A stretch of DNA of 64,000 bases from Pyxidicoccus parkwaysis (GCF_017301735.1 NZ_CP071090.1:10406001-10470000); one strand, 5' to 3'; positions 50,095 to 59,934 are shown, numbered from the stretch's first letter. The notes: generated by a model from the letters alone, not told the origin. Translations and numbers: made by a program.

Positions 50095-52044
50095 TTACGG
50101 AAGCGCGGTGGCCGTGTCGCCCTTCAACGACATGCGGACGAACACTTCGTTGGGATACACACCCTCCTCCTCGAGGATGTCCGACTCATCCACTCCGACG
50201 CGCAGCGTGTACTCGCCGTCCGCCAGGCCGGTGATGTCCACCCACTGGCACGGCACGTCGAAGGTGTAGATGTCCGCCCACCCGGCGGAGATGCCCATGG
50301 GGTCGTAGAACACGGACGGCGCCGAGTCCGTGCAGTAGCTGGTGACATCCAACAGCGCGAAGCCCTGCTTGCGCCCGGTGAGGACCGTCTCCCCTCGCGA
50401 GTCGCGCAGCTGGTAGCCGGCGAAGCCCTTCAGATGGTCGTGCCCGTGGCACTCGTCGAAGACATACAGGTCCGGCCGCGAGTCGATGGGAGGGAAGACG
50501 GCGCTCGCCCGCCCGAGGTTCTGGATGGCCGTGCTGAAGCGCAGCAGACGGCGCTCGCCCGGGGCCGCGACGCAGCCCTCGAACACCTCGCACGCGTCAG
50601 CGGCGAACGTCTTGCGCACCACGTGCAGCGTACGAGCCAGCGTGCTCACATCCACCGTGAGGTCCGGCTTGCCATTCACCGGGTCCAACTTCAAATCACA
50701 CGAGCGGACGGGCGCGGCGTACGGCAGGTCCTTCGGCTCCGTCGGCACGCGGCCGCCGCCGTAGATGGACACCTCGCCCACGGGAGAGGTCAGGACGTCG
50801 CCGAGGGCCCCCGTGGCCACCACCAGGTCGTCGTAGCCGTCGCCGTCCAGGTCCCCAGGCACCGCCACCGAGGGACGCCGGTACACGTCGTAGTTGGCGG
50901 GCAGCGAATCCGCGCGAGGCCAGGTCCACACGGGCTTCAGCTCAGCGGAGATGCCCTTCGAGGGTGAGTAGAAGTAGAGGCGCCCCAGCGCACCCATCAC
51001 GAAGTCATGGCGCTCGCCATCTCCGTCCATGTCCCCCACGGCAACGGGCGAGCCCATGCCGGGGAAGGTCGCATCCTCCATCAGCGACCAGACCGGCGTG
51101 GAGGAGAGGGCGCCTCCCGGCTCGGACAGGTGGAAGTTCATCACGCCGTTGGGCATGAACAGGAAGGCGTCGGGATGGCCGTCCTCGTTGAAGTCGGGGA
51201 GCAGCTTCGCGCTGCTGGCCACGAGCGTCCGCACGGGCTCGGCGGACAGCGGGCCCTCGCAGGCGAAGGAACTGCCCGCCTTGCAACCCAGATACAGCTC
51301 CCGGAGGTTCTCCGTGTCTTCCGACGGCATCATCAGGTCGTCGGCGCCGTCGCCGTTGATGTCCCCCTGGTTGGAGAAGGAGATGCCCTGCCGGGTGTGG
51401 ACCAGGGTGAAGGTCCCGCCCTCCGCTCCGGGCGTGGCCTGGTAGAAGGACAGCACGCCGGCCCTGCTGCTCACCACGTCGTCCAGCCCGTCTCCGTTGA
51501 AGTCGACGAAGGTGGTGAAGATGAAGAAGCCGTTGCCCGGGACGCGGAAGGCCGGTGCCGTGAGGATGGCTCCCAGGTCCGGCCCGCCGAGGAAGACGGA
51601 CGCGCCGAACTGCCCCGTGACGAGCAGGTCCGCGTACGCGTCTCCATTCACGTCGCCGGCCACGGTCCGGAGTCCCCGTCCCGTCGTCCGGGTGTTGGTG
51701 TTGGTCCAGGTCATCAGCGCGGAGACGGGCTGTTTGGAGAAGAAGCGCTCCTCGCCCGCGAAGAACGACACGCGGCCGGGGTGCTTCGCCGCGACGAAAT
51801 TCGTCAGACATGGCTCGGTGCCCACGGCGAGGTCCTTGCGGCCATCGCCGTTGAAGTCCGCGAGCGCGACGGAGGTGCCGAAGCACTCGTCCTTCAGGCT
51901 CGGGTCCACCTTCACCTGCCACAGCGGCGTGTCGGAGAGCTCGGGGACGGTGGGCTGAGGCTCGGGCTTCGGGTCCTCGTCTTTACAGGCGCTCATGACG
52001 AACAGCAGGGACATGGCGGTCAGGGTTCTGCGTGGCAATGGCAT
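50095..52044 (-). CDS. Lipoprotein with FG-GAP repeats and lysyl-oxidase-like domain (copy 1)
   Basis: 649 residues from ATG 52044 (GAGAGGAG upstream). Lipobox MSACKD. Residues about 40-430 hold at least six FG-GAP/VCBS units with DxNGDG-type calcium loops (ADFNGDGRKDLAV, VDFNGDGLDDVVS, DINGDGADDLMM, DMDGDG, DLDGDGYDDLVV). The C-terminal 180 residues match lysyl oxidase: copper-binding CHGHDHLKGFAGY, GRKQGF where LOX has its cofactor lysine, and ISAGWADIYTF...DVPCQWVDITGL with the tyrosine expected for the lysine tyrosylquinone cofactor. May oxidise lysines in surface or prey proteins. Tandem paralog of the next gene. Confidence 0.83.
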   Translation of the reverse strand: MPLPRRTLTAMSLLFVMSACKDEDPKPEPQPTVPELSDTPLWQVKVDPSLKDECFGTSVALADFNGDGRKDLAVGTEPCLTNFVAAKHPGRVSFFAGEERFFSKQPVSALMTWTNTNTRTTGRGLRTVAGDVNGDAYADLLVTGQFGASVFLGGPDLGAILTAPAFRVPGNGFFIFTTFVDFNGDGLDDVVSSRAGVLSFYQATPGAEGGTFTLVHTRQGISFSNQGDINGDGADDLMMPSEDTENLRELYLGCKAGSSFACEGPLSAEPVRTLVASSAKLLPDFNEDGHPDAFLFMPNGVMNFHLSEPGGALSSTPVWSLMEDATFPGMGSPVAVGDMDGDGERHDFVMGALGRLYFYSPSKGISAELKPVWTWPRADSLPANYDVYRRPSVAVPGDLDGDGYDDLVVATGALGDVLTSPVGEVSIYGGGRVPTEPKDLPYAAPVRSCDLKLDPVNGKPDLTVDVSTLARTLHVVRKTFAADACEVFEGCVAAPGERRLLRFSTAIQNLGRASAVFPPIDSRPDLYVFDECHGHDHLKGFAGYQLRDSRGETVLTGRKQGFALLDVTSYCTDSAPSVFYDPMGISAGWADIYTFDVPCQWVDITGLADGEYTLRVGVDESDILEEEGVYPNEVFVRMSLKGDTATALP

Positions 52045-52144
52045 GACGGCTCCTCTCGTGGGGGACAGCGGGAGGACGGCGCACCGGTGGCCCGGAGCAG
52101 GACGGAGGCTCCGGACCCTCGGCGTATGAAACGGGCGCGCGGCG

Positions 52145-54214
52145 CTACGGCAGCACGGTGACGGAGCTCCCGTCGATGCGGACGTTGAGCTTCGCCTCGT
52201 TGGGGAGCGTGTTCGCCTCGTCGATGACGTCCTGCTCGTCCACGCCGACGCGCAGCGTGTACGTGCCGTCCGTGAGGTCGGTGATGTCAATCCACTGGCA
52301 GGGGATGTCCGCGAGGTAGATGTCCGACCAACCCGGGGAGATGCTCATGCGCTCGATGGCGAGGAGGTACGGCGCCGCGTCCGAGCACTGACGGTGGTAG
52401 TCCACCAGGTAGAAGCCCTGCTTGCGTCCCTGGACGACGTCATGGCCCTGCGCATCCCGCAGCGCGTACCCGGCGAAGTTCGTCAGGTGGTCGTGCCCAT
52501 GGCACGCGTCCCAGACGTAGAGGTCCGGCCGCTCCTCCACGCTGGGCACGGAGGCAATGGCATTGCCCAGGTTGACGATGGAGGTGCTGAAGCGCAGCAG
52601 CCTGCGCTCACCTCCCGCCGCCACGCAGCCCTCCATCACCTCGCACGAGTCCGCCGCGAAGGCGCGGCGTTCCACGTACAGCGAGCGGGCCAGCACGTCC
52701 GCGTCCACCGTGAGGTCCGGCTTGCCGTCCTGTGCGCCGAGCTGGAGGTTGCACGAAGCCACTGTGGGCAGGTGCGGCGGAGCCGTGGGCGTGGCGGGCA
52801 CCGCGCCACCGCCGAGGACGGCCACGCGCCCCGCGGGACCGGAGACGAGCCCGGCCGGAGGCGCCGCGCCCACGACGAGGTCATCGAAGCCATTGCCGTC
52901 CAGGTCTCCCGGCGCCAGCACTGCGAAGCGATGGAAGCCCTCGTAGCCGGAGGGCAGGCTGTCCGCGCGAGGCCACGCCCAGACGGGCTTCAGCTCGGCG
53001 GAGACACCCTGCGCCGGAGAATAGAGATAGAGCCGTCCATCCGAGCCCACGATGAAGTCGTTCTTCTTCCCGTCTCCATCCAGGTCGCCCGCCGGGACGA
53101 TGATGTTCCCGAAGAGGGAGAAGACCGGGTCGGCCATCGCGGTCCACACCGGCGTCGTCGAGTAACCGCCCTGCGCCTGCGCGTCGGAGAGTTGCAGCAT
53201 CTGCGTGCCACCGCCCGGGCCCACGAAGCGCTCGGGCGCTCCGTCGGCATTGAGGTCCGGCAGGAGCCACATGGAGCGAGTCGTCACGCTCCACGCGGAC
53301 TGCGCCGACAGCGCCCCATCACACGTCACCGTGCCCCCCGCCTTGCACCCGAGCATGACGCCGAACGACGAGCCGTTGGTGACGACGAGGTCCATGGCAC
53401 CGTCGCCGTTGATGTCGCCCGCGCGCCGCACGCTGTTGGTGAAGAGGGACGCGGTGCGGGGCACCAGGGTGAAGGGCGCAGCCGCGCCCGGAGTGGCCCG
53501 GTACACGGACACCACCGTCTGCCGCACGCTCACCAGGTCATCCAGCCCGTCGCCATCCACGTCCGCGAGCACGGCGTTGTTGTAGACGCCGGTGCCCGGC
53601 GCCACGAACAGCGGCTCGGCGAACACCTGGGACAGGTCCGCACGGCCCTTGAACACGAGTGCACCGTACTGTCCCGAGACGAGCACGTCCGCGTACGCGT
53701 CCCCGTCCACGTTGCCGGTGGAGACCGTCATCTGGTTGCCCCGCGTGCCCGAGCTGGTGTTGCGCCAGTTCATCACCGTGGTGAGGGGCTGCTTCGTGAA
53801 GTACGTGGCCTCTCCGGCGAAGACGGAGACGCGGCCCGGATCTCTCGTGGTGGTGAGGCACGGCGGGGCGGCGACCACGAGGTCCTTCTTGCCGTCGCCA
53901 TTCAAGTCACCCAGCGCGACAGAGCGGCCGAAGCAGCCCTCCTTGTAGTTGGTGTCGAACGTCACTTCCCACCGGGGCACCTCGGAGAGCACCGGCCCCG
54001 CGTCCGGCTGGCCCGCATCGGGCTCACCTGCGTCCGGCACTCCGGAGTCGGGGACACCGGAGTCCGGTTCGCCCGCGTCCGGCACTCCGGAGTCGGGGAT
54101 GCCGGCATCCGCTCCAGCATCGGGAATGGGGTCGGGGTCGTCGGGACAGGCCGTCAGTGACACTGCTAGCAGCGAGAGAAGAAGGACTCGAAACCGTTGC
54201 GTTGAAACCGTCAT
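52145..54214 (-). CDS. Lipoprotein with FG-GAP repeats and lysyl-oxidase-like domain (copy 2)
   Basis: 689 residues from ATG 54214. Lipobox SLTACPDD, then a low-complexity spacer of about 13 PDAG/PDSG-type units that lifts the domain from the membrane. FG-GAP units follow (GDLNGDGKKDLVV, ADVDGDGLDDLVS, GDINGDGAMDLVV, GDLDGNGFDDLVV). The C-terminus again has CHGHDHLTNFAGY, GRKQGFYLVDY, and ISPGWSDIYLA...DIPCQWIDITDL, an even closer match to lysyl oxidases than copy 1. It lies 100 bp upstream of copy 1 on the same strand. GTG 54238 is an alternative start. Confidence 0.83.
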   Translation of the reverse strand: MTVSTQRFRVLLLSLLAVSLTACPDDPDPIPDAGADAGIPDSGVPDAGEPDSGVPDSGVPDAGEPDAGQPDAGPVLSEVPRWEVTFDTNYKEGCFGRSVALGDLNGDGKKDLVVAAPPCLTTTRDPGRVSVFAGEATYFTKQPLTTVMNWRNTSSGTRGNQMTVSTGNVDGDAYADVLVSGQYGALVFKGRADLSQVFAEPLFVAPGTGVYNNAVLADVDGDGLDDLVSVRQTVVSVYRATPGAAAPFTLVPRTASLFTNSVRRAGDINGDGAMDLVVTNGSSFGVMLGCKAGGTVTCDGALSAQSAWSVTTRSMWLLPDLNADGAPERFVGPGGGTQMLQLSDAQAQGGYSTTPVWTAMADPVFSLFGNIIVPAGDLDGDGKKNDFIVGSDGRLYLYSPAQGVSAELKPVWAWPRADSLPSGYEGFHRFAVLAPGDLDGNGFDDLVVGAAPPAGLVSGPAGRVAVLGGGAVPATPTAPPHLPTVASCNLQLGAQDGKPDLTVDADVLARSLYVERRAFAADSCEVMEGCVAAGGERRLLRFSTSIVNLGNAIASVPSVEERPDLYVWDACHGHDHLTNFAGYALRDAQGHDVVQGRKQGFYLVDYHRQCSDAAPYLLAIERMSISPGWSDIYLADIPCQWIDITDLTDGTYTLRVGVDEQDVIDEANTLPNEAKLNVRIDGSSVTVLP

Positions 54215-54608
54215 CGAATGTCTCGGGATGGACGTCACACCGGGGCCGGCCCTGTGCCCGCGCGACGCGCCCCCAGGTTAGCCGCACGTCCGACATCCCC
54301 CTCCGGATGCTTGCCAAATGAATGGCATCCAACCGAGACCTGCGACCCGGGTCGTAATCCTTCGTCACCTTTCCCCATCGCAACCGGGTTGCGACAAGGG
54401 AGGAATTGCGCGCCTCCCGTTCGCGGCGAACACACCGGTGGCGGGGGCCACATGCACTCGGGACAGGCCACAGGCACCGCGCCGAGCCGACGCGCGGCGG
54501 CGAGGCCGGCAGCGACCAGGCAACCTGCCGGTCGGGGTGATTGGCCGTCGGCCCGGGGCATCCCCACCTTTGCTGCCGGTGCCCTCGTCCCGGGCGACCT
54601 TCGCGCAC
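54215..54608. promoter_or_regulatory. Divergent intergenic region with two dyads
   Basis: 394 bp between the lysyl-oxidase-like gene and the efflux pump, no coding signal seen. It holds a perfect 12-bp palindrome CGACCCGGGTCG (54343-54354) and TCGCAACC-G-GGTTGCGA (54378-54394), an 8-bp inverted repeat with a one-base centre. The second is the form of a TetR/MarR-like operator and lies 215 bp before the pump start. Confidence 0.4.
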
Positions 54609-56333
54609 ATGGCCCCGTCCGCCGCCACAGCCTCCGCCGACACACTGTCCGCCGCGATGCCGTCGTTCACCCGGGCACAGAAGGTCTTCACGATGCTCGG
54701 GGCGCTGCTGGGCTTGCTGCTCGCGGCGTTGGACCAGACGATTGTCGCGACAGCGGGCCCGGCCATCCAGGCGGACCTGCACATCCCCGCGTCGCTCTAC
54801 GCGTGGCTGACCACGGCGTATCTGGTGGCCTCCACGATGATGGTGCCCGTGTGGGGGAAGCTGTCGGATTTGCTGGGCCGGCGCGCGGTGCTGGCGGTGG
54901 GCATCCTCGTCTTCCTCGCGGGCAGCTTCCTGTGCGGAGCGGCGCGGTCCACGGTGGCGCTCATCCTCTTCCGCGCGGTGCAGGGACTGGGCAGCGCAGC
55001 GCTCTTCACCGCGGCGCTGGCCGTGGTGGCGGACCTCTTCGAGCCTCGCGAGCGAGGCAAGTACCAGGGCCTCTTCGGCGCTGTGTTCGGCCTGTCGAGC
55101 GTGGTGGGCCCGCTGGTGGGCGGCTTCATCACCGACCACTTCGGCTGGCACTGGGTGTTCTTCATCAACCTGCCGGTGGGCGCGGTGGCGCTGACGCTGG
55201 TGCTGCTGCGCATGCCGAAGCTGCGGCCTCCGGGCATGGCGCGCGGCGGGCTGGATGTGCCCGGTGCGGTGTTCCTGGCGCTGGCGGTGGTGCCGCTGCT
55301 GCTCGCGCTCAGCCTGGGTCGAGGTGATGGCGGAGCGTGGGCGTGGACCTCCTGGCGAATCCTGGGCCTGTTCGCGCTGTCCGTGCTGGGCACGGTGCTG
55401 CTCCTCCGCGTGGAGCGGCGCGCGAAGGAGCCGCTGCTGGACTTGAAGCTGTTCCGCATCCGGGCCTTCAGCACGGCGAACGTGGCGGTGTTCATCATCG
55501 GCGCGGCGTTCCTCTCGGGCGTGGTCTTCCTGCCGCTGTTCATGGTGAACGTGGTGGGGCTGTCGGCGACGCGCTCGGGGCTGACGATTACGCCGCTGAC
55601 GCTGGGCGTGGTGGCGGGCAACGTGCTCAGCGGGCAGCTCGTGTCGAAGCTCGGCAAGTACAAGGTGCTGCTGCTCGGCTCGCTCGTGCTGCTGATGGTG
55701 GGCTTCACGGTGATGGGCTTCACGCTGTCGCCCGAGTCCACGCAGGCCGGAGTCACCATGAAGATGGTGCTGGTGGGCCTGGGCCTCGGGCCGTCGATTC
55801 CCATCTTCACGATGGCCATCCAGAACGCGGTGCCGCGCGAGCGCATCGGCGTGGCCACTGCGTCGGCGACGTTCTTCCGTCAGCTCGGGATGACGCTGGG
55901 CGTGGCGCTGCTGGGCACGGTGTTCGCGGCCGCGCTGTCGCGCGAAATGGGCGCGCGCATGCCCGGGGCTACGGAAGGGCTGCCCGAGTCGGTGCGGGCC
56001 GAGGTCGCGGTGGTGGCGCCGGGAATGAGTGGCGAAGGCAGCGCGCCGGCCGCGGGCTTCCAGGGCGAGGCGGTGAAGGCACGTCTGCGCACCGAGTTCG
56101 ACGCGGAGCGCGCTCGGGTGAGCGAGGCGGAGCGAGCACGCGTGGACGCGGAGGAGCAACGCGCGCTGGCGTCAGTGGACCGCGTGCACCTGGTGGTGAA
56201 GGAAGCCTTCACGAGCGGCGTGTCGGCGGTGTACCGCATCGCCATCGGCATCGCGCTGCTGGCGTTCCTGGTGACACTCTTGCTGCCGGAACAGCCGCTG
56301 CGGACAGGACGCGCCTCCGCGCCAATGGAGTGA
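54609..56333 (+). CDS. DHA2-type MFS multidrug efflux transporter (EmrB/QacA-like)
   Basis: 574 residues from ATG 54609, with about 14 hydrophobic segments. Motif A of the MFS is VWGKLSDLLGRRAVL, and the DHA2 first-helix block is LLLAALDQTIVATAGPAI with the membrane Asp. A proton-driven exporter for drugs or biocides. An inserted soluble loop of about 100 residues before the last helix is Glu/Arg-rich and coiled-coil-like (VKARLRTEFDAERARVSEAE). No regulator gene is adjacent, but operator-like palindromes lie upstream. Confidence 0.9.
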   Translation: MAPSAATASADTLSAAMPSFTRAQKVFTMLGALLGLLLAALDQTIVATAGPAIQADLHIPASLYAWLTTAYLVASTMMVPVWGKLSDLLGRRAVLAVGILVFLAGSFLCGAARSTVALILFRAVQGLGSAALFTAALAVVADLFEPRERGKYQGLFGAVFGLSSVVGPLVGGFITDHFGWHWVFFINLPVGAVALTLVLLRMPKLRPPGMARGGLDVPGAVFLALAVVPLLLALSLGRGDGGAWAWTSWRILGLFALSVLGTVLLLRVERRAKEPLLDLKLFRIRAFSTANVAVFIIGAAFLSGVVFLPLFMVNVVGLSATRSGLTITPLTLGVVAGNVLSGQLVSKLGKYKVLLLGSLVLLMVGFTVMGFTLSPESTQAGVTMKMVLVGLGLGPSIPIFTMAIQNAVPRERIGVATASATFFRQLGMTLGVALLGTVFAAALSREMGARMPGATEGLPESVRAEVAVVAPGMSGEGSAPAAGFQGEAVKARLRTEFDAERARVSEAERARVDAEEQRALASVDRVHLVVKEAFTSGVSAVYRIAIGIALLAFLVTLLLPEQPLRTGRASAPME

Positions 56334-56402
56334 TGGGAACGAACCACTGATGGGTGCACGGGCCTTCGCCGTGCCCGCCAGCAGCCAGAGCGCCGCGATG
56401 AC

Positions 56403-57647
56403 TCAAGCGGCGGTGAGCGCCTCCGAGCTGTCAGCCTCGGGCGCGAGCGAGTAGATGCGCACGGGAGTCGAGACGCCCTTGAGCCTGTGCTCACCGAGGT
56501 CCCGCGTGCCGCCACGGAAGTGGGAGGCGAAGGCCTCGGACAGGAGCACGGGCTCGTTGAGGGCGGCGCACAGCCCGCCGATGCGGTCGGCGAGATTCAC
56601 AGCCGGTCCGATGACGGTGAAGTCCAGCCGGTCCGACGCGCCGATGTTGCCGTACATGACGTCGCCCACGTGGAGCGCGGCGCCGAACTCATAGGTGGGC
56701 AGGCCCTTGCGGCGGCGCTCCGCGTTGTCGCGGGAGCTGGCAGCCAGGGCCGCGCGGACGGTGCGGGCGGCGGCCTCGCAGCGCTCCTCCACCGGTGAGT
56801 CCGCGTCGATGCGGAAGATGGCGAGCACCGCGTCGCCGATGAACTTGAGCACCTCCGCGCCGTGCGAATGGAAGGCGCTCACCATGGTCTCGAAGTACGC
56901 GTTGAGCAGCTCCAGCAGCGCGTCGCGAGGCAGCGCGTCCGACAGCGTCGTGAAGCGGCGCAAGTCACTCAGGCAGATGACCGCGGACGTCGTCTCACCG
57001 TCGCCCCGGCGAATCTGTCCCTGGAGGATGCGCCGCCCCGTGTCGCGGCCCAGGTACGTGTCCAGCAGCACGCCCGTCATGTCCTTGCGAGCGAACACCT
57101 CCAGCACCAGCGCCAAGAGCGGATGCAGTCCGTGCAGCAGCGCGAGGTGCGCGTCCGTGAAGCCGCCCGGCGCGGAGGTGGCCCACGACACGGCATGCCG
57201 CGCCCCATCGCTGAAGCACACCGGCAGCGCGAGGTAGTCCGTGAGCCCGTCCGCGCGCAGCTCGGCGAACATCGGGAAGTCGTCCGGCGCGGGCGGATCC
57301 TCCAGGCGGCGGTGGATGCCGGGCGAGCCGTCGAGCAGCGCCTTGAATGGACTGAGCGCGAAGCCGGGCAGGTGCTGCAGGCCGTGCGGGTGGACTTCCG
57401 TGGAGGCACCGTGGTTGGGACGCCAGCGGAAGCTGCGGCCGTGCAACAGCGGGTGCAGGGTGAAGAGGGAGATGGATGCTCGAGCCAGCGGAATGCCCTG
57501 TTCCACCAGTCGCTGGCACAGGCCGTCGAGCAGCGCGGCCGGGCTGTCCACACTCCGCGCTTCCGTCACGAGCCAACCCGCGACATCCGGGCCCGTCACG
57601 GCCGGCTGTCCGCGCATCATCCGCGAGTCTCGGGCATTCACTGTCAC
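56403..57647 (-). CDS. Class III adenylate/guanylate cyclase with GAF-like N-terminus
   Basis: About 414 residues. The C-terminal 200 are the class III cyclase domain: first metal Asp in ICLSDLRRFTTLSD, second in LKFIGDAVLAIF, and the closing FTVIGPAVNLADRI block. This set makes cAMP or cGMP, or is a degraded relative. The N-terminal half looks GAF-like or a sensory fold, with HHG-rich segments and no membrane helix. GTG 57647 has AGGGAAGAG upstream; GTG 57641 and an ATG at 57617 are alternatives. Convergent with the efflux pump gene. Confidence 0.85.
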   Translation of the reverse strand: MTVNARDSRMMRGQPAVTGPDVAGWLVTEARSVDSPAALLDGLCQRLVEQGIPLARASISLFTLHPLLHGRSFRWRPNHGASTEVHPHGLQHLPGFALSPFKALLDGSPGIHRRLEDPPAPDDFPMFAELRADGLTDYLALPVCFSDGARHAVSWATSAPGGFTDAHLALLHGLHPLLALVLEVFARKDMTGVLLDTYLGRDTGRRILQGQIRRGDGETTSAVICLSDLRRFTTLSDALPRDALLELLNAYFETMVSAFHSHGAEVLKFIGDAVLAIFRIDADSPVEERCEAAARTVRAALAASSRDNAERRRKGLPTYEFGAALHVGDVMYGNIGASDRLDFTVIGPAVNLADRIGGLCAALNEPVLLSEAFASHFRGGTRDLGEHRLKGVSTPVRIYSLAPEADSSEALTAA

Positions 57648-57794
57648 GTTGACTCTTCCCTGGCTGGGGGCCGAAGCCAGAGGTGCCTCATTGTTCCACC
57701 GAACCGGCCCGGGCGCGAGCCACACGGGCCGGTTCAGGGGAGGCAGGCAGGCAAGGGCCTCCCGAATTGCCGGGAGGTCCCAACATCCTTCACT

Positions 57795-59297
57795 TCAGTG
57801 CGCCGAGGCCTTCGGAGGCGCGGCCGGCGGAGCGCCGAACGGAGGCGTGGCCTGCTCCGGACGCGCGAGCGTGCCCGGCATCTCCGCGAGCGCGTACGTC
57901 ATCCACGCCGTCGCGGCGGCGCTGCGCGCCAGGTCCTGTGGGTCCACCTTGTCCAGCGTGTCCGCCATGGTGTGGTGCACGTCGAAGTAGCGGCTGCTGT
58001 CCACCTCCACGCCGAAGTACGGCACGCGCGCGGGAGCCAGCGGGCTGATGTCCGCGCCGCCCGCCTCGCGAGCGGAGAAGTTCGCCGCGCCCAGCGCCAC
58101 CAGCGGCGGCAGCCACGGACGCACCAGGTCCTGTGCACCCGCGCCCGCGTGCAGGCTCACTGCCATCGGCTTGCCACCCCCGGAGTCCATCTCCATCGCG
58201 CCCACGTGCTGCGGCAACTCCTTCGCGTGCGCCTCCGCGTATGCGCGCCCGCCGCGCAGGCCGTTCTCCTCGTTCATGAACAGCACCACGCGCACGGTGC
58301 GGCGCGGCGCCTTGGGCAGCTTCTGGATGAGGCGCGCGGCCTCCATCACCATCACCACGCCGGCGCCGTCGTCATGCGCGCCGGTGCCCACGTCCCACGA
58401 GTCCAGGTGCGCGCCGATGAGCACGATTTCATTCGGCTTCTCGCGGCCGCGAATCTCCGCGACGACGTTGGACGAGTCCCCGTCCGGCAGCTCCGAGCAG
58501 CCGAGCACCACCTTCACGCTCACCGGCCCACCGGCGAGCATGCGGTGGAGCATGTCCGCCTCCTCGGTGGTGATGGAGGCGGCGGGGACGCGCGCCTCGC
58601 CGTCCTCGAAGCGCGTGGCGCCGGTGTGCGGCGTGCGCAGCGACGCGGTGGCCAGCGAGCGCACCAGCGCGCCCACGGCCCCAGCCTTCGCGGCGGCGGC
58701 GGGCCCGCGTCCGCGCAGCCCGGCGAAGCGGCCGTAGTCCGCGGCCACCGACATGGAGTGGTTGAAGAAGACAATCTTCCCCTTCACCGCCCCGCCGAGC
58801 GCCGTCAGCTCGTCAATCGACGACACCTCGATGACCTCGGCACTGATGCCCTCCGGAGGCGTGGGCGGGCTGCCACCCAGCGCGAGCAGCGTGAGCGGGT
58901 GCCCGCGCGTACGCTCCGAGGCGAGCACCTCGCCGCGCTCCTCGCCGCGCACCCAGCGCGGCACCTTCACGGGCTCCGTCCACGCCTTCACGCCGTCGGC
59001 CTTGAAGCTGCGCAGCGCCCACTGCACGGCGGCCTCGGCGGAGTCGGAGCCGGACAGGCGCGGGCCGATGCCGTCGGTGAGCTCGGCGAGGCGCGCGTAG
59101 GCATGGCCCTCCGCGAGCGCGGGGCCGATGAGCTGCGCGGCCGTCTCCGGCGCATACGTGGGCGCGGCCGTCTTCACGGCGGCGGCCGGCGTCTTCGTGG
59201 GCGGCGGCGTGGGCTTCGCGGCGGCGGCGGCCGGCGCGGCGCCCGAGAGGAGCTGGAGCGCGAGGGAGGCAGGCAGGACGACAGAAGCGACGGGCAC
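57795..59297 (-). CDS. Secreted M28 family metallopeptidase with PA-like insert
   Basis: 500 residues from GTG 59297, where GGAGG lies six bases upstream. Signal peptide, then an Ala/Pro/Thr-rich spacer. The M28 zinc site is visible: GAHLDSWDVGTGAHDDGAG, NEENGLRGG, MEMDSGG and HHTMADTLDKVDP. Between residues about 150-290 lies a PA-type domain (VKGKIVFFN ... AAKAGAVGALVRS). Aminopeptidase or carboxypeptidase activity is expected for the family. Extracellular, perhaps for prey or nutrient protein digestion. Confidence 0.9.
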   Translation of the reverse strand: MPVASVVLPASLALQLLSGAAPAAAAAKPTPPPTKTPAAAVKTAAPTYAPETAAQLIGPALAEGHAYARLAELTDGIGPRLSGSDSAEAAVQWALRSFKADGVKAWTEPVKVPRWVRGEERGEVLASERTRGHPLTLLALGGSPPTPPEGISAEVIEVSSIDELTALGGAVKGKIVFFNHSMSVAADYGRFAGLRGRGPAAAAKAGAVGALVRSLATASLRTPHTGATRFEDGEARVPAASITTEEADMLHRMLAGGPVSVKVVLGCSELPDGDSSNVVAEIRGREKPNEIVLIGAHLDSWDVGTGAHDDGAGVVMVMEAARLIQKLPKAPRRTVRVVLFMNEENGLRGGRAYAEAHAKELPQHVGAMEMDSGGGKPMAVSLHAGAGAQDLVRPWLPPLVALGAANFSAREAGGADISPLAPARVPYFGVEVDSSRYFDVHHTMADTLDKVDPQDLARSAAATAWMTYALAEMPGTLARPEQATPPFGAPPAAPPKASAH

Positions 59298-59934
59298 AGG
59301 GGACCTCCGGAGAGGCGCCCACTCTCCGCCCGACACCTGGGGCTCGCAAGCGAGATGCTCTTCGCGCGCGGTGCGCGTCAGGTGAGCCTGGTTGCAAAGC
59401 AGGGATGCGAGGAGCGGGGAATCCCAGGGGCCACCGCGCGCCGAGAGGGGGAACGCGGCGCGCGGGGCTCAACTGGGACTTCCACGGCGGTGCTGCTTTT
59501 GGGGGAGGCAATCACCGCCGCCGCGTCTCACTCCGAAGAGGAAACGTGGGAGGCACTCTGAAGGCCCTTCGGGCGAGCGTCAAGCACCCTCGCTCATCAG
59601 GCATACAAACGAACACTTTTCATTTCAAATGGCTTCAACTTTACACTGGGAGTGTTGATTGAGGCGGAGATCGCAACCTCGACCGGGCCGCAAGCCGTCC
59701 GGCAACGCGTCAGGCCACGCACGAATCAGCGAGCCCGGCCTTGAACGCGGAGTCCTTCCTCACACTTCCCGGCGGCGGCCCGCGCCGCCTTCGTGCTAAT
59801 CGGGAGCACGGCCGCAAACCCAGACGTCAGGATTGACTGCGCCATGTGGTGCGTGGGCGTCCCGCCGCGCACAGCCCCCACCTGCCCTCCGGTCCACGAA
59901 TTCAGGACATGCTTTTTTTCCTGAAATAGTGTCT
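59298..59934. other. 637-bp intergenic region with an AT-rich island
   Basis: No credible gene. The stretch 59597-59660 is clearly richer in A/T than anything near it, and holds AACACT (59612-59617) facing AGTGTT (59651-59656). Close to the kinase start there is TTCAGGA (59901-59907) with TCCTGAA (59919-59925) around a T-run. These may be promoter or operator elements for the kinase or the divergent peptidase gene. Confidence 0.4.

Noticed and set aside
53985-54125. CRISPR-like short repeats
   Set aside because: They are codons for a Pro-Asp-Ala/Ser-Gly protein spacer in phase with the lipoprotein gene.
56862-59561. An 899-codon plus-strand frame over the cyclase and peptidase genes
   Set aside because: Arg/His/Gln-rich shadow; the minus strand has clear cyclase and M28 motifs.
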